The notes below the pieces were generated by a model. That model saw nothing but the letters and a program-made list of their open reading frames with translations. It had not been told where the DNA came from and ran no database searches. Made by a program: the position numbers and the translations under genes. Below are positions 29,316-39,537 of a DNA stretch of 64,000 nt, one piece after another (the first letter of the stretch is position 1; every line of letters starts with the position of its first letter). This stretch comes from Psychrobacter sp. JCM 18901 (GTDB taxonomy: Bacteria; Pseudomonadota; Gammaproteobacteria; Pseudomonadales; Moraxellaceae): the NCBI RefSeq assembly GCF_000586435.1, contig NZ_BAWH01000014.1:19827-83826 (forward strand), read 5' to 3'.

Positions 29316-30357
29316 CTATGGTGATGGATTAGGTTGCTGTGTATGCACCGCTTCAATCGCTTCTAATACATCTGCTGTTAGCTCCACATTGACACTGTCG
29401 ATGTTTGATTTGAGTTGCTCGGTCGTGGTCGCCCCAATGATGTTGCTAGTGACAAAGTGACGAGAGTTTACAAAAGCCAATGACATCTGCGCCATGTCCA
29501 GACCTGCATCAGCAGCTATCTTGGCATATTGCTCAGTGGCTGATTTGGCTTGCTCATTCACATAACGACCGAAACGATCATACATAGTCAGACGTGCACC
29601 AGTTGGACGTTTACCATCAAGATATTTACCAGACAATACACCAAAACCAAGCGGAGAATACGCCAGTAGACCAACGTTTTCACGATGGGCAATCTCAGCC
29701 ATACCAACTTCGTATAAACGGTTTAATAGGCTATATGGGTTCTGCACGGTAAGTGGTGCAATTAGACCGTTTTTATCTGCTTCCCACAGGTAGCGCATGA
29801 GTCCCCACGCGGTATCATTCGATAAACCATAAGCACGAATACGACCTTTTTTTGATTTCATCGTTCAACGCTTGAATAGTCTCTAAAAATGGCGTTAAAT
29901 CATCTAATGACTGTGCTGACATCTCTTCATCATAGCCGCGCTGACCGAAAAAGTTTGTTTTACGTTCAGGCCAATGCAGCTGATAAATATCGATATAATC
30001 AGTTTGTAAACGCTCAAGGTTGCCATCAATAGCGCTGCTAATATGCTCGGCGTTAAAGCGCGTTTGACCATCACGCAAAAAGTCCATTGGTGATATTTTG
30101 CTAGCAAGGATGACTTTGTCACGCTGTTTGGTTTTATCAAACCAAGTACCCATAAAGCGTTCGGTATCACCCTGTTTGTCTTTATCTGGTGGTGACGGGT
30201 ACATCTCGGCGGTATCCCAAAAATTCACACCCTCAGAGAGTGCCATATCCATTTGCTCATGTGCTTCGGACTCAGTATTTTGCTGTCCCCATGTCATCGT
30301 GCCTAAACAGATTTTAGATACTTTTTCATCGAGTTGCGGTAAGGTTTGATACTGCAT
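29316..30357 (-). CDS. Aldo/keto reductase, Tas-like (one frameshift)
   Basis: An NADPH-dependent oxidoreductase with a TIM-barrel fold. Removing one base from the T7 run at 29847-29853 joins NDEIKK to KGRIRAYGLSN and gives 346 residues. Visible catalytic residues are the Asp in FWDTAEMYPSP (Asp and Tyr), the Lys in VILASKIS and the His in DIYQLHWPERKT. The C-terminal cofactor-binding part reads SNIIGATTTEQL. The MYPSPP…ERFMGTWF and HWPERKTNFFG segments resemble E. coli Tas. The start at 30357 has GGGAGA upstream. The physiological substrate is unknown. Confidence 0.9.
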
Positions 30358-30457
30358 ATAAGTCTCCCTTTTGGCTTTTTTTATCGATATTAATTTTTAT
30401 CGTCGCGAGCTTTTATCTTAGTTAATGCCTAACGAGTTTTTGATAGTCTTTAAGTGA

Positions 30458-30955
30458 CTACATCAATTTGATACCAGTGACACCGGGTGGTGTGACTTTG
30501 AAGATTTTTACTTTGAACAACACGTCTTGTCCAGCAAGCGGATGATTAAAGTCGACTTCGACTTGATCATCATCGATGGCACTGATCGTACCGGGCAGCG
30601 TGTTTTTACCTTTGTCTTCGAACTCAACCATCATGCCAATCTCTGGATTGTCAGCGACTAGCGCAAATTGAGTACGGCTAAAATGTTGGATGTTTTCAGG
30701 ATTCCACTCACCAAATGCTTGCTCTGGTTCAAGGTGTGCGGTACGAGTGTCACCGGCGCGTAGATTCATCAGTACTTGCTCAAAACCAGGCAACAAGCTC
30801 TCATCGCCAACGGTCAAAGACACAGGTGCGTCACGATTAAAGGTTGAATCGATGATGGTACCGTTCTCTAGTGAAACTTCAAAGTGCAGCTTAACAAGGC
30901 TACCGTGAGCGATACGCGTGTCTTCGTTTGGATTAATAAATTGAGATTGAGTCAT
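30458..30955 (-). CDS. fkpB: FKBP-type peptidyl-prolyl isomerase, SlpA/FkpB-like
   Basis: A 165-residue cytoplasmic isomerase of the SlpA class, which has an FKBP domain with an IF (insert-in-flap) chaperone domain. Visible: VKLHFEVSLENGTIIDSTF, LLPGFEQVLMNLRAGD, the insert-in-flap region with HLEPEQAFGEWNPENI, and VDFNHPLAGQDVLFKVKIF at the end. In many relatives fkpB sits beside lspA and ileS. Here the cold-shock gene lies between them, which still supports the assignment. The gene is intact, though the ribosome site is weak. Confidence 0.92.
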   Translation of the reverse strand: MTQSQFINPNEDTRIAHGSLVKLHFEVSLENGTIIDSTFNRDAPVSLTVGDESLLPGFEQVLMNLRAGDTRTAHLEPEQAFGEWNPENIQHFSRTQFALVADNPEIGMMVEFEDKGKNTLPGTISAIDDDQVEVDFNHPLAGQDVLFKVKIFKVTPPGVTGIKLM

Positions 30956-31138
30956 AATAAAAAACCATCGGTTACTAGAGTAAAAGAATAGAAAATAATG
31001 TGTTTGATTAAAGTGTTTTTAATTGCAGTATTATAGTGTAAGAAATAATAAGCCATCTAAGACCAGATGTAAGCGTCAATAATGTAACGCAGATGGTGTA
31101 CTATAATTGGCAATTCTAAAAGATATGAGGTGTCGGTA

Positions 31139-31808
31139 GTGAATAAACAACAAGGCACTGTCAAAAAAATGGCAGGACGATAAAGGGTTTGGCTTTATTG
31201 AAACTGAAGCAGGCGAGTCTGTCTTCTTTCATGTGAGTGAGTTTAGGCTCAGCGCCGTCCTAATATCGGTGAGGCAGTGGTCTTTAGCATTGGACAGGAT
31301 GCCCAAGGACGCAGGCGAGCCAAGCAAGTACAAGAGCTTGGGTTTGTGCAGCAAAAAATGGCACAAAAAAAATCAGCAGATTCGTCAGCGTAATCAGAAA
31401 CGTAGCCACCAAGCGGAATTTGAAGCGGGTCAAAAGAAACGCTCATTTCTTGGACTGGCTTTTTATGGTGTCTTAGCTTTATTAGCAGCAACAGATAAAC
31501 TAAGCTGGCTAGTGGTCGGCTGGTACGTCGTGCTAGGGATTATTACTTATGGCATGTATGCCAAAGACAAAGCTGCTGCGCAAAGTGGCGACTGGCGTAC
31601 GCCTGAGTCTAAATTACATATACTAAGCGCGCTTGGCGGTTGGGTAGGCGCGCTATTGGCTCAGACGTATCTGCGGCACAAATCACAAAAGCCTGAGTTT
31701 CGGGTCACCTATTATTTGACCGTTGTCATTAATATGGCAGGCTTGCTGTTTTTATTATCAGATGGTGGGTTAGAGACTGTCACTGATTTACTATCAGCGT
31801 TGCTATAA
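31139..31808 (+). CDS. Cold-shock domain plus DUF1294 membrane protein (three frameshifts)
   Basis: A fusion known in proteobacteria: an N-terminal cold-shock nucleic-acid-binding domain and a C-terminal DUF1294 membrane domain. It starts at a GTG at 31139 with AGGTG six bases upstream. Removing one base from A7 (31163-31169), restoring one near 31250 and removing one from A8 (31375-31382) gives 222 residues. The cold-shock part has KKWQDDKGFGFIETE (RNP1-like) and VFFHVSEF (RNP2-like). A basic linker follows, then three or four hydrophobic segments with GMYAKDKAAAQSGDWRTPES and LSALGGWVGALLAQ, which mark DUF1294. The cellular role is unknown. Confidence 0.85.
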
Positions 31809-31870
31809 ATAATTGCATTCACGATTAGCAGTATTGCTACGTGTATGACGAAAGCACTAAAATGATCGAC

Positions 31871-31910
31871 AAAAAAAGGTGGGTTACGACTGCGTAACCC
31901 ACCTTTTTTA
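31871..31910. terminator. Bidirectional terminator
   Basis: AAGGTGGGTTACG pairs with CGTAACCCACCTT around a 4-base loop, with A and T runs outside. It lies between the cold-shock fusion gene (+) and lspA (-). Confidence 0.92.
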
Positions 31911-31946
31911 TTTATAAATTGAATTAATGTCTCTAGCTATAGACGG

Positions 31947-32603
31947 TTATGAACGTGGCATTTCACGCTTCTTTTCCAAAAACAGCATATCGATGACAAT
32001 CAGTACAACACCGATGGATATACCGATATCCGCGATATTAAAAATCGGATAATGCCAGACATCAGCATAATGCACATGGATAAAATCAATAACATGACCA
32101 TGTAGTAAGCGGTCGATTAAATTACCAACTGCACCGCCCAACACTAAGGCTAGACCAAAAGATAACAGCGTGGCTTTGCGCGGTGCTTTAATCAGATAAA
32201 TGATTAGAAATAGCGACATTAGTAATGCCAGTCCTGAAAAAAACCACTTCTGCCAACCGCCAGCATCCGCCAAAAAGCTAAATGCCGCGCCATAGTTATA
32301 AGCCAATGTCCAATTAAGAAATGGCTCAATTACCGGCACTGGATCATGAAAGGTCAGTTTGGTTTCTGCCAGCCATTTGGTCCACTGATCGATAATGACA
32401 ACAACCAATGCCAATATATACCATACAAAAGCACGACTACCATTGGCCACCAGCTTTGGTGTCCTATTTGTTGACTTGGTCAGGCGACTTCTAGGCGTAG
32501 TTGAGCTACCTGTGGTTGCATGAGCAGGCTTAGGTGAATGGTCAACCTCAACCTGCGGCGGCTGGTCATGCTGGCTTTCAGGTGAGTCTGTTGGGTTAGG
32601 CAT
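31947..32603 (-). CDS. lspA: Prolipoprotein signal peptidase LspA
   Basis: An inner-membrane aspartic protease that removes signal peptides from diacylglyceryl-modified lipoproteins. The catalytic Asp residues lie in GNLIDRLLHG and NIADIGISIG, with the conserved YNYGAAFSFLA in the first periplasmic loop. I start it at 32603, where the ATG overlaps the last bases of ileS (stop at 32596), a sign of translational coupling. At 218 residues it is about 50 longer than E. coli LspA, owing to a polar, His/Pro/Thr-rich cytoplasmic N-terminus before TM1 (AFVWYILALVVVIIDQWTKW). The gene is intact. Confidence 0.95.
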   Translation of the reverse strand: MPNPTDSPESQHDQPPQVEVDHSPKPAHATTGSSTTPRSRLTKSTNRTPKLVANGSRAFVWYILALVVVIIDQWTKWLAETKLTFHDPVPVIEPFLNWTLAYNYGAAFSFLADAGGWQKWFFSGLALLMSLFLIIYLIKAPRKATLLSFGLALVLGGAVGNLIDRLLHGHVIDFIHVHYADVWHYPIFNIADIGISIGVVLIVIDMLFLEKKREMPRS

Positions 32604-35457
32604 AGTGACGTACCTCGCCATCGCCACTGACATTGGTTACGCAGCGCGCGCATAGTTCAGGGTGTGCGTTATCTGTGCCGATGTCATCACGAATGTGCCA
32701 GCAGCGTACGCACTTAGTACCAGTAGCCGCGCTTACTTGGACTACTAAATCTACAGCTTCTTCGGTATTAGTGTCGGTCGCTTCTTCTGTCTGTGCGATG
32801 CTATCAGCAGGTGCTTCGCTCATTGGCTTTAGTGCAGCGTTACTAGTAATTAGTACAAAACGAAGCTCTTCATCAAGCTTGGCTAAGCTTTCATACATAG
32901 CACCGTCAGCATATAGACTCACGTCGGCAGACAAGTTGGCATTGATGATTTTTTCGCCACGTGCAGTCTCGATATGTTTGTTTACCATGTCTTTCGCGAA
33001 CATGATGCGCTGCCAGTCATCATTGCTAATAGCACTTAGCTCAAACGCTGGGAACTCATACCACTCTTGAGTGAATACATAGCCGCCTTTATCTGCATCA
33101 CGTTGGTTCAGCACTTCCCAAGCCTCTTGCGCTGTGAATGACAGGATTGGTGTAATCCAGCGAATCAGAGCATGAGTGATATGGTAGATAGCCGTCTGCG
33201 CAGAACGACGAGGTTGACCTTCCGCCTGCGTGGTGTACTGACGATCTTTGATGATGTCTAGATAGAAGCTACCCAAGTCTTGCGAGCAAAACGCCGTCAC
33301 GTGCTGAGTGACTTGGTGGAAGTCCATCGCATCGTAAGCGCTAATGATTTGCGCTTGTACGGTTTGTGCGCGCTCAATGATGAATTTATCAAGGCTAACC
33401 AATTCATTGATATCAATGCTGTCGGTCGCTGGATTGAAGTCATCGGTATTGGCAAGCAAGAAACGTAAGGTATTACGGATACGGCGATACATATCGATCG
33501 CACCTTTAAAGACCGTCTTACCTGCGCTCATCTCATAACGATAGTCACTTGAGGCAATCCATAGACGCAGCATGTCTGCGCCTGTTTTATTGATTTCTTC
33601 TTGCGGGGTGATGATATTGCCCAGTGACTTACTCATCTTGCGACCGTTTTCATCGACCACAAAACCATGGGTCAATACTTGCTTAAACGGTGGACGCTCA
33701 TACATCGCTTCTGACGTTAGCAGTGACGTCTGGAACCAACCGCGATGCTGGTCAGAGCCTTCTAGATACATATCAGCTGGATTGGTCAATTCATCACGCT
33801 GATCAAGTACCGCAAAATGCGTGGTGCCTGAGTCAAACCAAACGTCCAACGTGTCAGTTGCTTTGTCATAGTCAGCGGCTTCGCTACCTAAGAAATCTTC
33901 ACAGCTAGCATCAAACCACGCTTCTACGCCGCCTTCATTGATTTTTTTGTGCCGCAGTTTCCATTAGCTCAAGCGTGTTTGGATGCAGCTCGCCAGTTTC
34001 TTTATGCGTAAAGAAAGTAATCGGCACGCCCCATGTACGCTGACGCGAGATACACCAATCAGGACGACCTGTCATCATTGCTTCGATACGGTTTTGTCCC
34101 CACGCTGGGGTCCAGTTGACTGTAGGAATATCAGCAAGCGCGCGAGCACGTAAGCCTTTGGTTTCCATGTTGATAAACCACTGAGGCGTAGCACGGAAAA
34201 TAATTGGTGACTTATGACGCCAGCAATGCGGATAGCTGTGCTCAATTTTGGTATGGCTGATTAAATGACCATTGTCATGTAGGGCAGCGATGATTTTTGG
34301 ATTGGCTTTATAGATGTGCTCGCCTGCAAATACAGCAGCGCTATCTAAATAAACGCCTGTACCGCTTACTGGGTTTTCCACTGGTAAGTTGTATTTTAGA
34401 CCAACGATATAATCGTCTAAACCGTGACCAGGTGCAGTATGTACCAGACCAGTACCACTATCAGTAGTCACATGGTCGCCCAAGATGAGCGGTACTTGAC
34501 GGTCTGCAATTAGTGGGTGCTGGGCATGTAAGCCTTCAAGCTCGCTGCCTGATACAGTTGCTAGGATGCCGTTATTTTCTAGTTTAAGTTCGTTTAGCGC
34601 CGTTTCTACAAGATCCGCTGCGAGTAACAGATTGCCTTTTTCGGTCGCAACCACGCTATAGTTATGCTCAGGATGTACTGAGATAGCTTGGTTGGCAGGT
34701 AGTGTCCATGGCGTAGTTGTCCAAATAACAGCAGCGATGTTATCTGCGATATCAGCCAGTGCGGCTACTTTATCCGTACCGAGCACATCAAAGCTGACAT
34801 AGATCGCGTCAGAGACTTTGTCTTGATATTCTACTTCAGCTTCTGCTAGGGCAGAGCTACAGTCCAAGCACCAGTTGACCGGCTTCATACCGCGAGTCAC
34901 ATGACCATTGTCATATATTTTGGCAAGCGCACGTACGATGTTGGCTTCCTGATGGAAGTTCATGGTCAGATAAGGGTTGTCCCAATCACCAAACACACCT
35001 AGACGCTTGAAGTCTGCTTTTTGCAATTCAATCTGAGTGCTCGCATATTCGCGGCATAGACCACGGAATTCGGTAGCAGACACTTTTTGACCAACTTTAC
35101 CAACCTTGGCTTCGACTTTTTGTTCGATTGGCAGACCATGACAATCCCAACCAGGGACATAAGGCGCATCAAATCCTGACAAGGTTTTTGATTTTACAAT
35201 AATATCTTTTAGTACTTTATTGACTGCGTGACCCAGGTGAATCTGACCGTTGGCGTATGGAGGCCATCGTGCAAAATATATTTGGTCGCACCAGCACGCG
35301 CCTGACGAATTTTACCGTACACGTCATCTGCTTCCCAAGCAGCTAACCAATCTGGCTCGCGTTTGGCAAGGTTTGCGCGCATCGCAAATGGCGTATCCGC
35401 AAGGTTCAGCGTGTCTTTGTAATCTTGGCTTGGTGTGTCAGTGCTTTTATCAGTCAT
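32596..35457 (-). CDS. ileS: Isoleucyl-tRNA synthetase (two frameshifts)
   Basis: A class I aminoacyl-tRNA synthetase that charges tRNA-Ile and edits valine. Restoring one C near 35262 ([16 protein letters not shown], containing the HIGH signature as HLGH) and removing one base from the T7 run at 33942-33948 ([15 protein letters not shown]) gives 953 residues. Other marks are [14 protein letters not shown], the editing domain with [25 protein letters not shown] (KMSKS), and the C-terminal zinc site CVRCWH…CARC. I start it at 35457; in-frame sequence further upstream is not family-like. This is an essential gene, so the breaks are almost surely artefacts. It is coupled to lspA. Confidence 0.97.
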
Positions 35458-35908
35458 AGAAGGTATCTTTTTAAAAGGTAGGTTTGTGTGTCGGTTCAAA
35501 ACCGGATACAAGGCTCGATGTTCAATGTAGTTCAATATAGTGCTGAGGTTAATGCTGTGTCGATATTATTCAATTACTAATAGTAGGTATATTGCTCATC
35601 ATAGTCGGTTTATCAACCATCATGTCAATAAATACCCATTATCGCTCATTAGTCGGTAAATAGTTACGTCAATAATAAATGGTAACGAGACGATTGCAAC
35701 ATAAAATATGCTAGCAAAAATAATTCAAAAAAAAGATTTAGATCGGCAGCTATTATATGACAAAAAGGGTAGGGTAAAAAGAGCTGTGCGAGGTCAGCCC
35801 AATTTTGTCCAATATCAATCGTTTATCTACGTCGTATATCCTTAGCACGGACGTAACTATAAGCACTTTAAATAATGATTTATTGAAATATAAAGTACGG
35901 CTCAAGTG
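35458..35908. other. Region upstream of ileS
   Basis: About 450 A+T-rich bases with no gene. It should hold the ileS-lspA promoter. No terminator, tRNA-like fold or repeat was recognised. Confidence 0.5.
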
Positions 35909-36457
35909 CTAAAAAACAGATGCTAACCACAAGCGCAGTTTCAATGACCATAATGGCTGAATCCCTGTTAGCCCTTGTGTCATCTCGCCATTCTCTAATA
36001 CCACATAAGACGGTGTGACTTGTCCTTGCCAATCTGCAAAGATATTGCCTTGTTGATCGTTTATGGTGGTGAAGTCAAACTGATGTTGATCGAGGTAGCT
36101 GCGCAACTCTTGGTTTGAGCCTGACTGTACGGCAACAGTGACCACGGGATAATTATCTGCTGCTAACTTATTAATGGTGGGTGAGGTAAAGCTACAGACT
36201 GAACACCACGTACCCCAAAAGTATACCAGTGTCGGCCGCTCGTGACTCATCGCTGCTAGATCGATACTTTGTCCTTGGTAATCGGTCAGTTGCAATTGAG
36301 GATTGGCAGGCATGACAGGCTGTCGCCACCAATTGATCACGCTATAGATCACGACAAACATGAGACCGTATAACATTATCGTTTTAAGTATCGAAACTAT
36401 CTTTCGCTTCGGCTGCTTCTTTGGCTTTACTTCTTTTTGCTCAATATCAGTCGTCAT
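35909..36457 (-). CDS. Membrane-anchored thioredoxin-fold protein (TlpA/ScsD-like)
   Basis: A 182-residue protein with a basic cytoplasmic N-terminus, one membrane anchor (TIMLYGLMFVVIYSVINWW, about residues 26-44) and a periplasmic thioredoxin domain. The redox site is WCSVC in VYFWGTWCSVCSF and the cis-Pro loop is VTPSYVV. It resembles ScsD and TlpA/DsbE-type proteins, which reduce or oxidise cysteines in the periplasm; which direction this one works in cannot be told from sequence. The gene is intact and not near cytochrome c maturation genes, so a DsbE role is less likely. Confidence 0.87.
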   Translation of the reverse strand: MTTDIEQKEVKPKKQPKRKIVSILKTIMLYGLMFVVIYSVINWWRQPVMPANPQLQLTDYQGQSIDLAAMSHERPTLVYFWGTWCSVCSFTSPTINKLAADNYPVVTVAVQSGSNQELRSYLDQHQFDFTTINDQQGNIFADWQGQVTPSYVVLENGEMTQGLTGIQPLWSLKLRLWLASVF

Positions 36458-36575
36458 GACATCCGCTTTTTGGTTTGCATATTGTTCTCAGTTATTTTCA
36501 AATAATGGCTTATCGTCACTGCTTATCTTATCGTGATTGCCTATATGGCCATTGCACAAAGAGTAGACATTAGAT

Positions 36576-36602
36576 AAAAATAAACGGCTGAAAATCAGCC
36601 GT
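36576..36602 (-). terminator. Terminator after the GNAT-nitrilase gene
   Basis: ACGGCTGA pairs with TCAGCCGT around three A, and the minus strand continues into a T-rich stretch. It lies about 40 bases beyond the stop of the gene ending at 36644. Confidence 0.7.
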
Positions 36603-36643
36603 ATTATTTATAAAGTCTACTATAAGTGTGCTACGTCAACCTA

Positions 36644-38281
36644 TTATGGCTTTTGTGCTCGGTTTTGTAATGGATCACCAATAAGCACGCTGCCTGAATT
36701 TTCAAGGCGCTGCTCATCACTCAATTTGCTCGCTGGCACTTTGGCCTTGCGCTTCCATTTTAAACTGAACAAATCATCACGGCGGTCGATTAAGTTATGT
36801 ACTGAGCCTTCATGACGAACGTGAGTAAGCTTGTCTAAGTTTACATCAGAGAAGAATACCATCTCCGTGTTGGCAGTGGTCTCTGCCATAATCGCATCAT
36901 GTGGGAACGCAAAGTCTGAAGGTGAAAAAAATCGATGACTGAGCATACTGAATATCCAAGCTCTCAACTTGCGGTAAGTTACCCACTGACCCGCAAATCA
37001 TCACATAGCATTCGTTTTCGATAGCGCGGGCTTGCGCGCAGTGGCGAACACGTAGATAGCCGTTCTTGGTATCAGTCCAGAAGGGCACAAACAAGATATC
37101 CATGTCATCAAGTGCCATTAGACGTGCAAGCTCAGGGAACTCAACATCATAGCAGACCAAGATACCGATACGACCCGCATCTGTGTCGAATACTTTGACT
37201 TCATCGCCACCTTCGATTACCCAAGCGCTACGCTCATGCGGAGTAATATGAATTTTGCGTTGCTCTTCAACGGTGCCATCACGGCGGCACAGATAGCTGA
37301 CGTTGTATAAGGTATCGTCTTCATCTAGTAACGGCATCGAACCGGTAATGACGTTGACGTTATAACTGACGGCTAAATGCGAGATTTCATTTTTGAACCA
37401 CTCGGTATAACCCGCCAAAAATCGAATGGCAATATTTTGATCGGTTTCTTCGCATAGACCCATCAATGGCGCATTGAAAAACTCTGGTAAGCAGGCAAAG
37501 TCTGAGTTGTAGTCAGCCATGATGTCGACAAAGAACTCAACCTGTTGCAATAGCTCCTCAGGTGATTCGACTTCACGCATCTGCCACTGAATACCACCAA
37601 TACGCACTTCAGACTTACGAGTATTAGGCTTATAGTCTTTAGGCTCATAGTAGATATTTGCCCACTCAAGCAAGGTAGCAAAGCCTTTTGATTGTTTATC
37701 ATCTGGCAGATAAGCGGTCAAGATACGCTTAACGATAAAGCCATTAGATAGCTGGAACGACAAAGCTGAATCGTGAATTTCACGGCTTTCAACGGCATCA
37801 ATATATTCGCCTGGAGTCAGATCCTTGTGATTATGATAGTTAGGTATACGCCCGCCAGCTAAGATAGCGCGGAAGTTCAACTGTCGGCATAACTCCTTGC
37901 GTGCATCATAAAGACGACGACCGAGACGGTAGCCGCGATAATCAGTCGATGAGTGCATCTAAACCATAAATGGCATCACCTTCTGGATTGTCTCTAATGA
38001 TTTCTTTTTGCCCAATCAAATCATCATAGGTATGTGGATTTGAAAACTTGGCATAGTCAACGCGCATGGAGAGCACGATACCAATCAGCTGATCATGATC
38101 AAACAAAGCAATCTGACCTTCTGGAAAAGCATCGATTAAAGTATGAATGGTTGTCTTTGACCAAGCGCCACCCAAGTTTACATAGACACGATCCATCAAG
38201 GCTTTTAATTGTGGATAATCTTTTTTTCTTAATCTCAGCAATCGTGAGGTGAAAATCATCTAGTTTTTCCATCTTACTCAT
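36644..38281 (-). CDS. GNAT acetyltransferase-nitrilase fusion (three frameshifts)
   Basis: Removing one base from T7 (38221-38227), one near 37950 and one from A7 (36925-36931) gives one 544-residue protein starting at 38281 with AGGAAA upstream. The first 210 or so residues are a GNAT-like domain (IKKKDYPQLKALMDRVY, FPEGQIALFDHDQLIGIVLS, YRGYRLGRRLYDARKELC as the acetyl-CoA loop). The rest is a carbon-nitrogen hydrolase with its triad: Glu in FACLPEFFNAP, Lys in EEQRKIHITPHE, and Cys in GILVCYDVEFPE. Fusions of this kind are known in bacteria and their substrate is not established. A basic tail (FSLKWKRKAKVP) closes it. Confidence 0.88.
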
Positions 38282-38820
38282 AATTTTCCTGTTTTAAATA
38301 GCTATTGAATGTAGTGTTATCAAATAATGGGGTCATAGCAAATTGATATGCCGATTTTTGTGCAAAAAAAGTAATAAAAACATTCCAATAGGAAGATATT
38401 GTCGTTACAATAATTTATTGCCGTATTTACAATAGGTTATGTTGATATCTTAGGCTGTTTTGCTCACTATATTTCGTAATGATTTTGGCTAATATAGAGG
38501 ACTAAAGGATAGCGAACGCCGCATTCTATACCACTTTATACCTATTGGGTTTGTGAGCACCGATAAGCGCATAACCCTGCATTATCATTGTACCTGCGAC
38601 TGTCTTGCTATTTATTATCTCAATATAGAATCTAAATAATATCTATCAGCACCTTTTGTTTTGCTTGTTATCATAGCAAGCTGTAACGGTAATAACAGTC
38701 TCACGTAGTAAATATTTGCTACGTTTTTGTGAGTCAATTTTTTTGGTTCAACTCAGGCATAGTATTGTGTTGCTTGTATCGTTTAGCCGTATCTCATCGG
38801 CTTCTTAGGATTATTTTATT
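38282..38820. other. 540-base gap upstream of the BLUF gene
   Basis: No gene is visible. Two hairpins, one followed by T5, lie at 38663-38728 on the strand of the BLUF gene and are listed separately. The region must also hold the promoter of the GNAT-nitrilase gene on the other strand. Confidence 0.55.
38640..38728 (+). ncRNA. Possible short transcript or attenuated leader before the BLUF gene
   Basis: A 7-bp hairpin (38663-38681) is followed by a 10-bp hairpin, CGTAGTAAA against TTTGCTACG (38704-38723, one G-T pair), and then TTTTT. This looks like an intrinsic terminator, yet no plus-strand gene lies upstream within 9 kb except across minus-strand genes. TTGCTA (38605-38610) and TAGAAT (38626-38631) with a 15-base spacer could be a weak promoter. 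The product would be a small RNA of about 90 bases, or a BLUF leader that can stop early. The left boundary is a guess. Confidence 0.3.
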
Positions 38821-39450
38821 ATGCCTTTAAATCATACCAATAGAATCATGAAGTGGGATGACATAGATGACTCCGCTTTGGTTCAGTTGGTTTATGTCAG
38901 TACGCTGACTCTTGGCTCGCGTCTGAGCACCTCTATTTTTGATGAAGTAGAAGGCCACGCACGTAACTACAATCAGCAGCATAACATCACAGGCACGCTA
39001 TGCTACGGCAATGGTCACTTCCTGCAATGTATTGAAGGTAAAAAGTCAGACGTATTTAATCTGCAAGAGCGTATCTTCGTCGATAGTCGTCATAAGAATG
39101 TAGAAGTATTGCTACTACAAGTTATCAATCATCGCAGCTTTGCCGACTGGCGTATGCGTTTGCTGTTTTTAGAGCGTTGGTTATGGTCGCCCGCAACCAA
39201 GAAACAGGCTGTACAATTATCTCCGTTTTTACCATTTGCGCCGCACGGTTGGTCATCTGATCGGACCGAACAGTTTTTGCAAATTATCAAAACTTTCGAT
39301 AGTCCACCTCATATTAAGGCGGCAGGTATTACTTATAATGCATTGGGTAATATGGTGCGTCATATCGCGGCACCGCATCAGGCATTTCTGATTATTCAAG
39401 GGTTTTTGAGCATACTACTGGTCGTCGCATTGATACTGTTATATTTATAG
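38821..39450 (+). CDS. BLUF-domain blue-light sensor with a C-terminal membrane anchor
   Basis: A 209-residue protein. The BLUF flavin-binding domain spans about residues 18-115, with the photochemical Tyr25 in LVYVSTL, Asn55 in HNITGTLCY, Gln69 in GHFLQCIEG, and the F-x-DWRMRLL strand that carries the semi-conserved Trp and Met. All residues needed for the flavin red-shift appear present. After a linker comes a helix-rich part (LGNMVRHIAA) and a single hydrophobic segment at the very end (FLIIQGFLSILLVVALILLYL), so the sensor is probably tail-anchored in the inner membrane. Soluble short BLUF proteins such as BlsA lack such an anchor. No partner gene is adjacent. Intact, with AGGAT upstream. 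Confidence 0.88.
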   Translation: MPLNHTNRIMKWDDIDDSALVQLVYVSTLTLGSRLSTSIFDEVEGHARNYNQQHNITGTLCYGNGHFLQCIEGKKSDVFNLQERIFVDSRHKNVEVLLLQVINHRSFADWRMRLLFLERWLWSPATKKQAVQLSPFLPFAPHGWSSDRTEQFLQIIKTFDSPPHIKAAGITYNALGNMVRHIAAPHQAFLIIQGFLSILLVVALILLYL

Positions 39451-39477
39451 ATTGTAGTTTTTGCGAATTATAAAGCC

Positions 39478-39514
39478 AAAAAGACGCTAGCTCTCGGGTT
39501 AGCGTCTTTTTTTT
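39478..39514. terminator. Bidirectional terminator
   Basis: AAGACGCTAGC pairs with GTTAGCGTCTT around a short loop, with A and T runs on the outside. It separates the BLUF gene (+) and the dehydrogenase gene (-). Confidence 0.9.
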
Positions 39515-39537
39515 GGGTTAAGCGTTTAGAGTACTAA

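Noticed and set aside
32633..33070. Long open frame on the plus strand inside ileS
   Set aside because: It is a shadow of the ileS C-terminal region, whose minus-strand zinc site and family sequence are unmistakable.
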